DNA of 64,000 nt from Candidatus Eiseniibacteriota bacterium (GCA_903844735.1 CAIMUX010000001.1:79521-143520); one strand, 5' to 3'. Shown: positions 54,943 to 63,681, counted from the stretch's first letter. The notes: a model not told the origin generated them from the letters alone. Numbers and translations: made by a program.

Positions 54943-55983
54943 ATGGCTGGAGCGATCCACCCTCACGGAGTGACGAGGACATGCGCGGCCCTGCTGCTGG
55001 CGATTGCCCCTTCGTTGGCCGCGCCGGCAGCCATCGCACGCGCTACGATGCTTCCGGGGGAAACAGGGACCGCCCCCGAAGCCGTCGTTGCGACCTTTTC
55101 CATCGCCGCCTGCGACACCGCCGACGGCACCTGGGGCGTGGCGGTCGCGTCGAAGTTCCTCGCCGTCGGATCCGTGGTTCCGTGGGCTTGCGGAGGGGTA
55201 GGGGCGGTGGCCACACAGGCGTCGGCGAACACCACGTACGGACCCCGAGCCCTGGATCTCCTGGAACGCGGGCTCACCCCGGATGAGATTGTGCCGATCC
55301 TGCTCCGCTCCGACTCGCAGCGGGACCGGCGCCAATTCGGGATCATAGATGCGCGCGGCCGGTCGGTGACCTACACCGGCGATTCCTGCATGGCGTGGGC
55401 CGGCGGGAAAACGGGGCCCGGATATGCGGTGCAGGGGAACATCCTCGCCGGACCGCAGGTTGTCGAAGCGATGGCCCGGTCGTTCGAGCGCAGCCGCGGG
55501 TTCCTCGGAGATCGGATGCTGGCGGCGCTGGCCGCGGGCGATTCCGCCGGAGGAGACAGCCGCGGACGCCAATCGGCCGCCATCCGCCTCGCTGCCGTCG
55601 GGCGCGGGTACAACGGCTTCAACGACGTCCTCTGCGACCTGCGGGTCGACGATCACGCCGATCCGCTAGTGGAGTTGCGCCGCGTCTACGGTCTCTGGCG
55701 TTCGGTGCGACTCGTGAACGACGGCTACCGGCTGGTGGAGGAGAAGAAGTACCTCGAGGCGATCGCCATCGGCGAGCAGGCTGCCCGGCTCGATCCTGAT
55801 TCGGGCGAGCCGTTCTACCATCTGGCCTGCTTCCACGCGCGGGCCGGAGACCCGGACCGGGCCATGCACTACCTGCAGTGGGCGCTGCGCCTGCGCCCCG
55901 CCATGCGCGCTCAGGCGACGAAAGACCCTGATTTAGCCACCGTGCGTGAGCGCGCGGATTTCCAGAACCTGGTGGCCGAGTGA
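54943..55983 (+). CDS. DUF1028-family protein (Ntn-hydrolase fold) with TPR-like tail, exported
   Basis: 346 aa. An N-terminal hydrophobic stretch (AALLLAIAPSLAAPAAIA) suggests export. The DUF1028 core starts 'VATFSIAACDTADGTWGVAV', with 'VGAVATQASANTTYGPRALDLL', 'GYAVQGNILAG' and 'DVLCDLRVDDHADP', matching family signatures; the fold is of Ntn-hydrolase type, but activity is unproven. Residues about 255-340 form one or two TPR-like helical pairs ('KKYLEAIAIGEQAARLDPDS', 'GDPDRAMHYLQWALRLRP'). mqnD follows 22 nt later, so the two are probably cotranscribed. Confidence 0.88.
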   Translation: MAGAIHPHGVTRTCAALLLAIAPSLAAPAAIARATMLPGETGTAPEAVVATFSIAACDTADGTWGVAVASKFLAVGSVVPWACGGVGAVATQASANTTYGPRALDLLERGLTPDEIVPILLRSDSQRDRRQFGIIDARGRSVTYTGDSCMAWAGGKTGPGYAVQGNILAGPQVVEAMARSFERSRGFLGDRMLAALAAGDSAGGDSRGRQSAAIRLAAVGRGYNGFNDVLCDLRVDDHADPLVELRRVYGLWRSVRLVNDGYRLVEEKKYLEAIAIGEQAARLDPDSGEPFYHLACFHARAGDPDRAMHYLQWALRLRPAMRAQATKDPDLATVRERADFQNLVAE

Positions 55984-56005
55984 CGTGACAGGAGGCAGCA
56001 GCGGT

Positions 56006-56881
56006 ATGCACGACGACGGTTTCGAGGGGATCCTGCGCTTCGGGCACAGCCCCGACCCGGATGACGCGTTCATGTTTCACGGTTTTGCCGTCGGCGGGGT
56101 CCACGTGGAATTACCGGGACGCGATCCCGGTCACCCTCGCCGCTGGCGCGTGGAGCATCTGCTGGAGGACATCCAGTCGCTGAACGAGCGAGCTCTTGTC
56201 GGGGAGCTCGAGATCACGGCGATTTCTGCGCATGCGTATCCGTTCGTCGCCTCGAGGTATTGGGTGATGCGTACCGGCGTTTCGATGGGAGATGGCTATG
56301 GTCCGCTGGTGGTGACGACCAAGCCGGCGACGCTCGCGTCGCTCCGTGGTGCGCAGATTGCCGTGCCCGGCATGATGACCACGGCGATTCTGGCGCTGAG
56401 GCTTTTCCTCCCCGAGTTCCAACCGATCCCGGTGCGGTTCGATGAAATCCCCGAGGCGGTCCGGACGGGGAAGGCCGACGCCGGCATCCTCATCCACGAG
56501 GGGCAGCTTACCTACGAGGCCGACGGGCTGGTCAAGGTGGCCGACCTCGGCGTGCTCTGGAAGGAAAGGACCGGCCTGCCGCTGCCGTTGGGGCTCGATG
56601 TAGTGCGGCGCGACTTGGGTCCCGAACTGGCAACGGCCTGCTCGACCGCCCTGCGCCGTTCCATCGAGTACGCACGCGCCCATGCCGACGCCGCGATGGC
56701 CTACGCGCTGGAGTACGGCCGAGGCCTCACGACCGAGCTTGGGGAGCGCTTCGTCGGGATGTATGTGAACGACTGGACCCTCGACATGGGGGAGACCGGA
56801 CGGCGTGCGCTGGTGACGCTCCTGGACGCTGCCGCCGATGTGGGGCTGGCGCCGCGGGTGGAGGAGTTGACGCTGTACTAA
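56006..56881 (+). CDS. mqnD: 1,4-dihydroxy-6-naphthoate synthase (futalosine menaquinone pathway)
   Basis: 291 aa. The start at 56006 is preferred (aggagg at 55990-55995); the frame is open upstream into the DUF1028 gene. 'LRFGHSPDPDDAFMFHGF' is the signature of MqnD, followed by 'LEITAISAHAYPFVASRYWV', 'YGPLVVTTKP' and 'AGILIHEGQLTYEADGL', as in the periplasmic-binding-protein-like MqnA/MqnD fold. It converts cyclic dehypoxanthine futalosine to dihydroxynaphthoate, downstream of MqnC, which is encoded about 3 kb away. Its last six codons recur at 58049-58066. Confidence 0.94.
   Translation: MHDDGFEGILRFGHSPDPDDAFMFHGFAVGGVHVELPGRDPGHPRRWRVEHLLEDIQSLNERALVGELEITAISAHAYPFVASRYWVMRTGVSMGDGYGPLVVTTKPATLASLRGAQIAVPGMMTTAILALRLFLPEFQPIPVRFDEIPEAVRTGKADAGILIHEGQLTYEADGLVKVADLGVLWKERTGLPLPLGLDVVRRDLGPELATACSTALRRSIEYARAHADAAMAYALEYGRGLTTELGERFVGMYVNDWTLDMGETGRRALVTLLDAAADVGLAPRVEELTLY
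56864..56881 (+). repeat. Left copy of an 18-bp direct repeat (3' end of mqnD)
   Basis: gagttgacgctgtactaa, the last codons and stop of mqnD. A second copy, gagctgacgctgtactga, is at 58049-58066 (16 of 18 identical). The two bound the 1.2-kb segment that contains the repeat array. Confidence 0.6.
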
Positions 56882-57265
56882 TCAGGCCCGGCGAGTTGCT
56901 TGCATACGCGGCGTCGGGCAGTCGACGCCAGTTCGGGATCCCAAAGGATCCGATCGGCAGGTCGGACAGACGGACGTCTGGCCGTCCGCTGGTAGACGGC
57001 AAGCTGGTGCCGGAGTGGAAAGGATCTCGATCTGCATGGAGAGTCGGGACCGGAAGAGATCCCGCAGCATTTGCATGAACGGCGACGGGGATATCCGCAT
57101 TCCAGGAGACTACGGCGGCCGCTGGGCGGCTGTCAGGGGTGACAAACCAGCGCCCGGTGACCGCCCACAACTCTTTGCTGGGAATGTTCTTCGGGTCTTC
57201 GGGACCGACAGCGGTCCAGGCATCACACGCGGGGTCGTCCAACCTCTTTCATCCTCGGTGAAACG
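56882..57265. other. Gene-free stretch between mqnD and the repeat array
   Basis: No convincing coding frame. A minus-strand frame opening near 57242 contains 'GPEDPKNIPSKELWAVTGRW', which looks somewhat protein-like, but it has no ribosome site and no recognised family. Nothing else stands out. Confidence 0.4.
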
Positions 57266-57735
57266 GGGCAGACGCCCGTGACGAACCCCCAAATCGCGTC
57301 TAACTTTGAGCAGACGCCCGTGACGAACCCCAAAATGGCGTTGCAGCCGGAGCAGACGCCGGGGCGAGTGTTCGTCACTGGCACGTGCGTCTGAGCAGAA
57401 ACCATGGCCGGGGTTCGTCACCGGCTCATGCTTTTGCGCGGAGGGTATGGCCGGGGTTCGTCACCGGCTCATGCTTCTGCGCGGAGGGTATGGCCGGGGT
57501 TCGTCACCGGCCCTTGCTTCTGCGCGGAGGGTATGGCCGGGGTTCGTCACCGGCCCTTGCTTTTGCGCGGAGGGTATGGCCGGGGTTCGTCACTGGCTCA
57601 TGCGTCGGCGAAGACGCCATTTTAGGGTTCGTCACTGGCTCATGCGTCGGCGAGGACGCCACTTTTGGGTTCGTCACTGGCTACTGCTTCAGCAAAGACG
57701 GGATTTGGGGGTTCGGGCGTGGCTCGTGCTCGGAC
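57266..57735. repeat. Array of 42/43-bp repeats that switches orientation
   Basis: The core TTCGTCAC occurs in direct orientation at 57371, 57414, 57457, 57500, 57543 and 57586 (43-bp steps), 57628 and 57670 (42-bp steps), with a degenerate copy at 57712. Its reverse complement GTGACGAA occurs at 57278 and 57320 (42-bp step). Wider units align: the inverted unit around 57320 and the direct one around 57628 share 'cgccatttt.gggttcgtcac' when reverse complemented. So two inverted units face nine direct ones about an axis near 57349. Units are near identical throughout, so this is not a CRISPR. The 42-bp units keep a 14-codon phase ('AILGFVTG'), while 43-bp units shift frame, so a long protein is unlikely. 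Confidence 0.93.
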
Positions 57736-58048
57736 TCGCCCGGCGATCCCGGCGTTGAGCGGGATTCTTGCGGCGTTCAAGGCGGCAGCGTCAGGGTTCG
57801 GTCGTAGGCTCTGTCTCGGCCGGATTGCGGATCGTGGCATTCGGCACCGGGGTCTGCTGCGGCGCGTGCGTTAGAGCATCGCCTTGACCCGGGGGCGGTT
57901 TGAGTTACTGGGAGCCGGGAGGAGTTCCGGCGGGGCGGTTGCTTCGACGCGGGGCCGGATGAACAACCCGGAACTGGGTGGTGCGCCCGTCGGCCCGGAG
58001 TTACCCGGGGCGGATCTTGGGCTTCGTCCTAGTTCTTTCCCCTTACGG
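57736..58048. other. Gene-free stretch after the repeat array
   Basis: GC-rich sequence with no recognised gene. A short plus-strand frame (57884-58066) ends 'LRELTLY', matching the MqnD C-terminus, but its earlier part has no homology to it. Confidence 0.4.
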
Positions 58049-58066
58049 GAGCTGACGCTGTACTGA
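58049..58066 (+). repeat. Right copy of the 18-bp mqnD-end repeat
   Basis: gagctgacgctgtactga. The two differences from the copy at 56864-56881 (TTG/CTG, TAA/TGA) would be silent in the mqnD frame. It lies 4 bp from the end of the convergent aminotransferase gene. Confidence 0.6.
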
Positions 58067-58070
58067 CGAT

Positions 58071-59258
58071 TCAGCCGCCGCCGCGCACCTCGTTGGTGGC
58101 CTCGCGTAGGGCTGCCACCGCGGCATCGATCTCCGCCTCGGTGCAGGCAGGCCCAGGGCTGAAGCGAACCGTTCCCTTCGGCCAGGTGCCGAGGGTGCGG
58201 TGGGCCCGCGGGGCGCAGTGCAACCCCGGTCGACAGGCGATGCCACGACGGTCCAACGCCCAGGACAGCGCGCCGGGATCGCACCCGTCGGCGGTGAAGG
58301 AGACCACCGCCAGCCATCCCGGCTCGTCGCCGCGTTCATCCGCTGAATGATGCACAATCAGGCCAGGAGTCTCCCGCAGTCGCGCGACCAGCCGGCCGCG
58401 CAGTTCGCGATGACGGGAGGCGACCGTCTCTATTCCGACCCGGTTGAGCAGCCCGATCGCCGCCGCAAGCCCGGCGATGCCGGGGAGATTCGGTGTGCCT
58501 GCTTCGAAGCGATCGGGTGTGAAGGATGGCTGCTCCTCCTCCTCGCTCCGGCTGCCGGTGCCACCGCGGATTAGCGGCTCCAATTGATCCGGGTGGAGCA
58601 TGGCCAAAGCGCCGATACCGGCTGGCCCCTCCAGCGATTTGTGACCGGTCACGGCGAGAAAGTCGATGCCGTCCCGCTCCGCTTGGATGTCCAGCACGCC
58701 GGCTCCCTGGGCCGCATCGACGAGGACCGCCGCACCGCCCGCGTGGGCGAGCGTGGCGATCTCGCGCACCGGCAGCGACTCGCCGGTGACGTTGGAGGCC
58801 GCGACCAGCGCCACCATCCTCACCGCCGGGCCCGTGTCCAGCCGTTCCCGCAGCCGTTCGAGGTCGACACCGCGTGGATACCCTGCATCGTCGCGCCGCG
58901 GCGGCACGATCTCCACGCGCACGCCCCCGTCCCGTTCCATCCACCGCAGCGGTCGCATCACCGCGTTGTGTTCCCATGAGCTCGCAAGCACGGTGTCGCC
59001 GGGACGCAGGTAGCCGCGCAGGACGAGATTGATCGACGCTGTGGCCCCCGGAGTAAAGACGAGGCGCGCCGGGTCCGAGATGCCGAAAAACGATGCGACA
59101 ACGCACCGGCTCTCCTCCAGCAGACGCGCGGCCCGAAGCGAGAGGCTATGCCCGCTGCGTCCCGGGTTGCCGAGCCCGTCCCGGAGCACGGCGGCTACCG
59201 CTTCGATCACCTCAGGACGGCGTGGTCCGGCGGTGGCTGCGTGGTCGAGGTAGATCAT
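58071..59258 (-). CDS. Cysteine desulfurase-like class V aminotransferase (EF2568 type)
   Basis: 395 aa. Pyridoxal-phosphate Lys lies in 'VTGHKSLEGPAGIG'; 'IYLDHAATAGPRRPEV' at the N-terminus, 'SWEHNAVMRPL' and 'VDAAQGAGVLDI' are typical of the NifS/SufS fold. The Cys-containing loop near the end reads 'CRPGLHCAPRAHRTLG', as in the am_tr_V_EF2568 group, which is found with selenium-dependent molybdenum hydroxylase genes. It presumably releases sulfur or selenium from cysteine or selenocysteine. It overlaps the DUF3343 gene by 4 nt and is followed by a YedF-like gene upstream in the operon, supporting the selenium link. Confidence 0.86.
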   Translation of the reverse strand: MIYLDHAATAGPRRPEVIEAVAAVLRDGLGNPGRSGHSLSLRAARLLEESRCVVASFFGISDPARLVFTPGATASINLVLRGYLRPGDTVLASSWEHNAVMRPLRWMERDGGVRVEIVPPRRDDAGYPRGVDLERLRERLDTGPAVRMVALVAASNVTGESLPVREIATLAHAGGAAVLVDAAQGAGVLDIQAERDGIDFLAVTGHKSLEGPAGIGALAMLHPDQLEPLIRGGTGSRSEEEEQPSFTPDRFEAGTPNLPGIAGLAAAIGLLNRVGIETVASRHRELRGRLVARLRETPGLIVHHSADERGDEPGWLAVVSFTADGCDPGALSWALDRRGIACRPGLHCAPRAHRTLGTWPKGTVRFSPGPACTEAEIDAAVAALREATNEVRGGG

Positions 59259-59572
59259 GGCTGCGGCGAGTTCATTGCGTCAGGAATGTAGCCGTCGGGC
59301 CCGGGAACAAAGATGCCCCGGAGACGCTCGCCCAAAGCCGGATCCGCGAAAATCGCCCGCGCCGATTCGATATCTGTGGCGCGGAAAAGGAGGGCTAAGC
59401 CGCAGTCAGAGGTCACGCCCCGCGGGATCGGCACGAGGTCGCAGACGAGTGCGGCCGTGAGGAACGCCCGTTCCGCGGCGAGGACGGCGTGAATCGAGTC
59501 GAAGACCGCGACCGGTCCCCGGGCCGCGACCGGCTCGCCCACGGGCAGCTTCGTCTCCCTTGCATCATTCAT
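59255..59572 (-). CDS. DUF3343-family protein (putative Se/S carrier-like)
   Basis: 105 aa with the start at 59572 ('MNDARETKLP'). The domain reads 'VAVFDSIHAVLAAERAFLTA', 'VPIPRGVTSDCGLALLFRA', matching the small DUF3343 family; a conserved Cys sits in 'TSDCGLAL'. Family members often lie beside SelD, YedF and EF2568-type genes and are thought to handle sulfur or selenium. It overlaps the aminotransferase by 4 nt and lies 7 nt after the YedF-like gene, so all three are one operon. Confidence 0.82.
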   Translation of the reverse strand: MNDARETKLPVGEPVAARGPVAVFDSIHAVLAAERAFLTAALVCDLVPIPRGVTSDCGLALLFRATDIESARAIFADPALGERLRGIFVPGPDGYIPDAMNSPQP

Positions 59573-59579
59573 GGGCGGC

Positions 59580-59942
59580 CTAGGGCCTGAGCAGGCGCCC
59601 GGCCCGGGTAATCGTCTCCACGATTTCCCGCATGTTGGAGACCCGCCCGACGAGGAGCTTCTCCTTGGTGTGAAAGTAATCAAGGCAGGTGCCGCAGGAA
59701 AGGATCTCCGCGCCGGCTGTCTCCATGGCCCGAAGGTCTTCCGCGACCGGAGATCCCTCGGTTGTGAGTGCGACACCGGCATTCAGGAAGACCATGCGCC
59801 ACGGGAGCGGTCCCTGTTCGTGCAGCGTCTTCACAAACGACCGGGCGAGCACGCGGCCCAACTCTTCCGGGCCGTCGCCGATTCGGTCGGACGCGAAGAG
59901 AACCACCATTGGGTCGTGGCGGTCGGTCACCTGATCGCGCAT
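59580..59942 (-). CDS. yedF: YedF-like selenium-metabolism protein lacking the TusA domain
   Basis: 120 aa from the start at 59942, which has agggaggaa ahead. It aligns to the C-terminal (DsrE-like) half of YedF: 'MVVLFASDRIGDGPEELGR', 'FVKTLHEQGPLPWRMVFLN', 'EILSCGTCLDYF' with a C-x2-C pair, and 'GRVSNMREIVETI'. The N-terminal TusA-like sulfur-carrier domain of full-length YedF (about 200 aa) is absent. Role: handling of sulfur or selenium in the operon with DUF3343 and the aminotransferase. mqnC ends 40 nt upstream in the same direction. Confidence 0.85.
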   Translation of the reverse strand: MRDQVTDRHDPMVVLFASDRIGDGPEELGRVLARSFVKTLHEQGPLPWRMVFLNAGVALTTEGSPVAEDLRAMETAGAEILSCGTCLDYFHTKEKLLVGRVSNMREIVETITRAGRLLRP

Positions 59943-59982
59943 GACTTGCTTCCTCCCTCTGAAGAGCAGGACATCTTTCGGC

Positions 59983-61173
59983 TCATCCCCGGGGCGCGGT
60001 CTCTTCGCCAAAACGGTGGATCCGCTCATACAGCGTGGTCCGCTGTACCGGCACGAATCCGGCCTCGCGGATCAGCGTCTTGGTTTCCTCGACCGAGGTC
60101 GTCACATCGTGCCCGGTGACGAGGTGGACATTCTCCTCGATGAGGGTGCCGCCGAAGTCATCGGCCCCGAAGTGCAGCGCCACCTGGCCTGTCTTTTTCC
60201 CCTCGCCGAACCAGGATGCCTGGATGTGATCGAAGTTGTCGAGGTAAAGACGCGCCAGGGCGAGGATGCGCAGGTACGTGACGGCGCCGGCGGGCCGGAA
60301 ACCGCGCAACGCGAAAGCCTGCTGCATCGGTGTGTTGCCCGGCTTGTACGACCAGGGGATGAAGGCGGTGAAGCCGGCGGTTTCGTCCTGCAGGGTGCGG
60401 ATCGCATCCAGGTGCACGAGGACATCCTCGTCCTCCTCGACGTGGCCGTACATCATCGTCACGGTGGAGCGCATCCCGGCCCGGTGCGCCGCACGGTGTA
60501 CATCCAGCCACGCTGACGCCGGTCCCTTCTTCGCGGCGATCTTGCGGCGCACGCGATCGGAAAGGATCTCGGCGCCGCCGCCGGGGAGCGTCACTTGGCC
60601 TGCTTCGCGCAACCGGGCCAACACGACAGCAACGGTGAGGCCGGACACCTCCGCCATCAGCACGACTTCTGAGGCCGTGAAGTAGTGCGGCATGATCTGG
60701 GGAAAACGCCGGAGGGTCTCCCGCACGAGGTCGAGGTAGTAGTCGAGTGGCAGGTCAGGATTGTGTCCGCCCTGCAGGAGCACGGTGGTTGCCCCGCCGG
60801 CCGCAGCGTGGGCAACCTTCTCCATCACCTGCTCCACCGTGAGCGTGTAGCCACCGACCTCGCCCGGCTTGCGACAGAAGGCGCAGAAGCCACAGTCGGT
60901 GACGCAGACATTCGTATAGTTCGGGTTGCTGTCGATGAGGAAGGTCACCTCGTCGGGCGGATTCCGACGGTTTCGCACGGCGGCGGCGAGCTGTCCCAGT
61001 TCGGTCAGCGGCGCCTCGCGCAGCAGGACCAGCCCCTCGGCGGGGGAAAGGCGTTCCTTGGCGGCGGCGCGGTCAAGGGCTGCCTCCAGGGTCGGCAAGG
61101 GGAATTCGGGGTCGAGAAGTCCGGACGGCTCCATGAAGCGCGTGGGCGCGGTCTGGTCTTGTGGCTCCGTCAT
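59983..61173 (-). CDS. mqnC: Cyclic dehypoxanthine futalosine synthase (radical SAM, menaquinone pathway)
   Basis: 396 aa with the start at 61173 (aaaggggag ahead); the open frame extends upstream without homology. The radical SAM cluster is C-x3-C-x2-C in 'IDSNPNYTNVCVTDCGFC', and the later 'YTLTVEQVMEKV', 'VLLQGGHNPDLPLDYY', 'LPGGGAEILSD' and 'IQASWFGEGKKTGQ' are MqnC signatures. It cyclises dehypoxanthine futalosine using S-adenosylmethionine and a [4Fe-4S] cluster. Together with mqnD it shows the futalosine route; MqnA/MqnB/MqnE are not in the window. First gene of the operon with the selenium-type trio. Confidence 0.95.
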   Translation of the reverse strand: MTEPQDQTAPTRFMEPSGLLDPEFPLPTLEAALDRAAAKERLSPAEGLVLLREAPLTELGQLAAAVRNRRNPPDEVTFLIDSNPNYTNVCVTDCGFCAFCRKPGEVGGYTLTVEQVMEKVAHAAAGGATTVLLQGGHNPDLPLDYYLDLVRETLRRFPQIMPHYFTASEVVLMAEVSGLTVAVVLARLREAGQVTLPGGGAEILSDRVRRKIAAKKGPASAWLDVHRAAHRAGMRSTVTMMYGHVEEDEDVLVHLDAIRTLQDETAGFTAFIPWSYKPGNTPMQQAFALRGFRPAGAVTYLRILALARLYLDNFDHIQASWFGEGKKTGQVALHFGADDFGGTLIEENVHLVTGHDVTTSVEETKTLIREAGFVPVQRTTLYERIHRFGEETAPRG

Positions 61174-61432
61174 CCGTCTCCCCTTTGTCGCGCGGACTGC
61201 ATTGGGCCGCCAACGGGGTATCATACGCGTCACGTGCGTCCGGGCACAAGTTCGAGGCCGTGGTTTGGCGTGCCGCTCGGAGTGCGACCGGGCTCTCCAC
61301 GGAACCGAGCCGCGTTCCCTGCCGGCAAACATGTCTGCCTGAGTCGTAACCTCCGGAGTGCACATCTGAGTCCTTCTCCTGTGATACGCTCGCCGGGAAC
61401 ATCCTCAAACCGGCCGATCTCAGGAGGCGCGC

Positions 61433-62695
61433 GTGGTCCCAACAGACACCCCAAGCCGGGCAGCGCCTCCCCGCTTTGCCTTGTTTGCTGCGGTCTCGAA
61501 GATCCACGACACGTCGGTACTTCGGGATCTCGTGGAATCCTACGTTTCGGGGCTTCGGGCGCTCGGCGCGGAGCCATGGGATTCCGGCACCGAACGGACG
61601 CCACTGCCTCTGGTGGTGTTCGTGGCGACCGGAGGGACGGAGCGTCAGATCCTGCGCAGCCTGCAGTTCGACGCTCGCGAACCGGCGATTCTGGTGGCAC
61701 ATCCCGGACAGAATTCGCTGCCCGCCGCCCTGGAGGTGCTCGCGCGCGTCCAGCAGCTTGGCCATCGCGGTCGGATTCACTATCTGCGCGGCCCGGCCGA
61801 TGACGAAGGATTGCGTCAGGTGGCCGAGGCGATCCATGCCCGGTCGGTACGCCGCGCTCTGCTTGAAAGCCGCGTCGGGCTTGTGGGATCGCCTTCGGAC
61901 TGGCTCGTGGCGAGCAGCCCTACGATTGAGGTGGTCAAGACGGTGTGGGGGCCGACGGTGGTGCCGATCCCGCTCGAATCAATCCTGTCGGACCCTGACG
62001 AAGAGACTGCGACCCTCGGGGAAGCGATGGCGCGCGATTTCCGGGCCGGGGCCGAAGTTCTCGCGGAGGCGGCGGAATCGGAGTTACCCGCCGCCGGGCG
62101 CGCGTATGCGATGCTGCGCCGGGTGGTGGAAGCCGAGCGGCTCGATGCCGTGACGGTGCGATGCTTTGACCTCGTGGTGCGGAAGCAAACCACTGGGTGC
62201 CTGGCCTTGGCTCAGTTGGCCGATGAAGGTGTGATCGCGGGCTGCGAGGGGGATCTGGTCGCCACGGTTGCGATGCTCTGGCTCTATCGCCTGCTTGGAA
62301 CGATTCCCTGGATGGCGAACCCATCGCGGATCGATCCGGATCGGGGCACCCTCATCCTGGCCCATTGCACGGTGCCTCGCAGCGTGTGCGGCCCGTACCG
62401 TTTGCGATCGCACTTCGAGTCCGGCCTGGGCGTGGGCGTGCAGGGCACGATGCCCACAGGTCCGGTGACGCTGGTGCGTATCGGCGGTGGGCGGATGGAG
62501 CGGTTGCGCGCTATCGACGGTATGCTTGTACGCAACACGGATCATCCGGATCTTTGCCGCACGCAGGTCGAGGTTGAAACGGGTCGCGACGCGCTGCAGG
62601 AGCTGTTGGCACAGCCGCTGGGCAATCACATGGTTGTGGTGTCGGGTCATCGTGCGGCGGCCGTCCGTCGTTGGCATGAGACGGCGATTTCCTGA
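61433..62695 (+). CDS. L-fucose/L-arabinose isomerase-like protein
   Basis: 420 aa. GTG start at 61433 after aggagg. The C-terminal half has the fold and motifs of the fucose/arabinose isomerase family: 'DAVTVRCFDLVVRK..GCLALA' (first metal-site region), 'EGDLVATVAMLWLY' and 'LAHCTVPRSVC'. The N-terminal 150 residues are diverged. Metal-ligand acids appear partly replaced, so isomerase activity is uncertain; some family members act on other sugars or are regulatory. No sugar catabolic genes lie beside it. Confidence 0.75.
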   Translation: MVPTDTPSRAAPPRFALFAAVSKIHDTSVLRDLVESYVSGLRALGAEPWDSGTERTPLPLVVFVATGGTERQILRSLQFDAREPAILVAHPGQNSLPAALEVLARVQQLGHRGRIHYLRGPADDEGLRQVAEAIHARSVRRALLESRVGLVGSPSDWLVASSPTIEVVKTVWGPTVVPIPLESILSDPDEETATLGEAMARDFRAGAEVLAEAAESELPAAGRAYAMLRRVVEAERLDAVTVRCFDLVVRKQTTGCLALAQLADEGVIAGCEGDLVATVAMLWLYRLLGTIPWMANPSRIDPDRGTLILAHCTVPRSVCGPYRLRSHFESGLGVGVQGTMPTGPVTLVRIGGGRMERLRAIDGMLVRNTDHPDLCRTQVEVETGRDALQELLAQPLGNHMVVVSGHRAAAVRRWHETAIS

Positions 62696-62958
62696 ACGAC
62701 GCGGCCGAGCTTGGCGGCGGCGCCGTTCGATCGGGTACTCCCGCGACAGGAGGACGCCCGCGATCACCCGCGCATCGCGGCCGACCGGGTTGAGGTGGAC
62801 GAGCTCCCCGGGATGATGCGGATCCCGGACGGCAATCGTCGGGGGCGTGAGCTGCATCTGAAGGCATGACGGTTCGACCGTTCGTCCGGTCCCTTTGCGG
62901 ATCCGGCTGTTGGAACTAATGTTGCGGAACGATCCAGGCTCGACGAAGAGGAGGTCCC

Positions 62959-63561
62959 ATGTCCGTTCTGGTCGGCAAGCCCGCTCCTGATTTCACCGCC
63001 AAGGCGGTGATGGGAAACAACGAGATCAACGAGGCCTTCAACCTGAAGGCGCAGATCAAGGGCAAGTACGCGCTCGTCTTCTTCTACCCGCTTGATTTCA
63101 CGTTTGTTTGCCCGACCGAGATTCTCGCGTTCGACCACCGCCTCGATGAGTTCAAGGAGCGCAGTGTCGAGATCATCGGCGTGAGCGTCGATTCTGAGTT
63201 CACGCACCTCGCCTGGAAGAGCACTCCGGTGGAAAAGGGCGGCCTCGGGCAGGTTCGTTTTCCGCTGGTGGCCGACCTGAGCAAGTCGATCGCCCGGGAC
63301 TACGATGTTCTCGTCGGCGACGCCGTGGCGCTTCGCGGCACCTTCCTGATCGACAAGGACGGCGTCGTCCAGCACCAGGTCGTGAACAACCTCGGGCTGG
63401 GCCGCAACATCGACGAGGCGATCCGTATGGTCGATGCCCTGCAGTTCACCGAGAAGCACGGCGAGGTCTGTCCGGCCGGTTGGAACAAGGGGAAGGCCGG
63501 GATGAAGGCCTCCACCGCCGGTGTCGCTGAGTATCTAGCCTTCCACGCCAAGGAGCTGTAA
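62959..63561 (+). CDS. 2-Cys peroxiredoxin (AhpC/Prx1 type)
   Basis: 200 aa, normal size. The start at 62959 follows gaggagg. Peroxidatic Cys51 is in '[14 protein letters not shown]' and resolving Cys171 in '[16 protein letters not shown]', the typical 2-Cys arrangement. It reduces hydrogen and organic peroxides in the cytoplasm, with thioredoxin or a similar reductant; none is encoded nearby. '[20 protein letters not shown]' confirms the Prx1/AhpC group. A hairpin follows the stop. Confidence 0.96.
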   Translation: MSVLVGKPAPDFTAKAVMGNNEINEAFNLKAQIKGKYALVFFYPLDFTFVCPTEILAFDHRLDEFKERSVEIIGVSVDSEFTHLAWKSTPVEKGGLGQVRFPLVADLSKSIARDYDVLVGDAVALRGTFLIDKDGVVQHQVVNNLGLGRNIDEAIRMVDALQFTEKHGEVCPAGWNKGKAGMKASTAGVAEYLAFHAKEL

Positions 63562-63602
63562 CCGCAGCGAGCGCGTTCGAACCGGCCCAAGCGTCCAAGA
63601 GA

Positions 63603-63636
63603 AGACCCCGGTCCTCCGTAGGGAAGATCGGGGTCT
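63603..63636. terminator. Hairpin between the convergent peroxiredoxin and repeat-protein genes
   Basis: Stem agaccccg (63603-63610) pairs with cggggtct (63629-63636), with a smaller inner cct/agg pairing in the loop. It lies 41 nt after the peroxiredoxin stop and 45 nt before the end of the convergent gene, so it may serve both. No strong T run. Confidence 0.55.
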
Positions 63637-63681
63637 GGTCCAGTTGAACCCGCATAGAGACGGGCCCGGCTTCGTTTCGCG

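Noticed and set aside
56727..57242. Minus-strand frame with 'GPEDPKNIPSKELWAVTGRW' as a gene
   Set aside because: Half of it is antisense to mqnD, there is no ribosome site and no family is recognised; not supported as a gene.
57266..57735. CRISPR array
   Set aside because: The sequence between cores is nearly the same in each unit, orientation switches within the array, and no cas genes are nearby.
57385..57807. Open frame of 140 codons through the repeat array
   Set aside because: It exists only because the repeats lack stops in several frames; 43-bp units move the peptide through all three frames, which a real repeat protein would not do.
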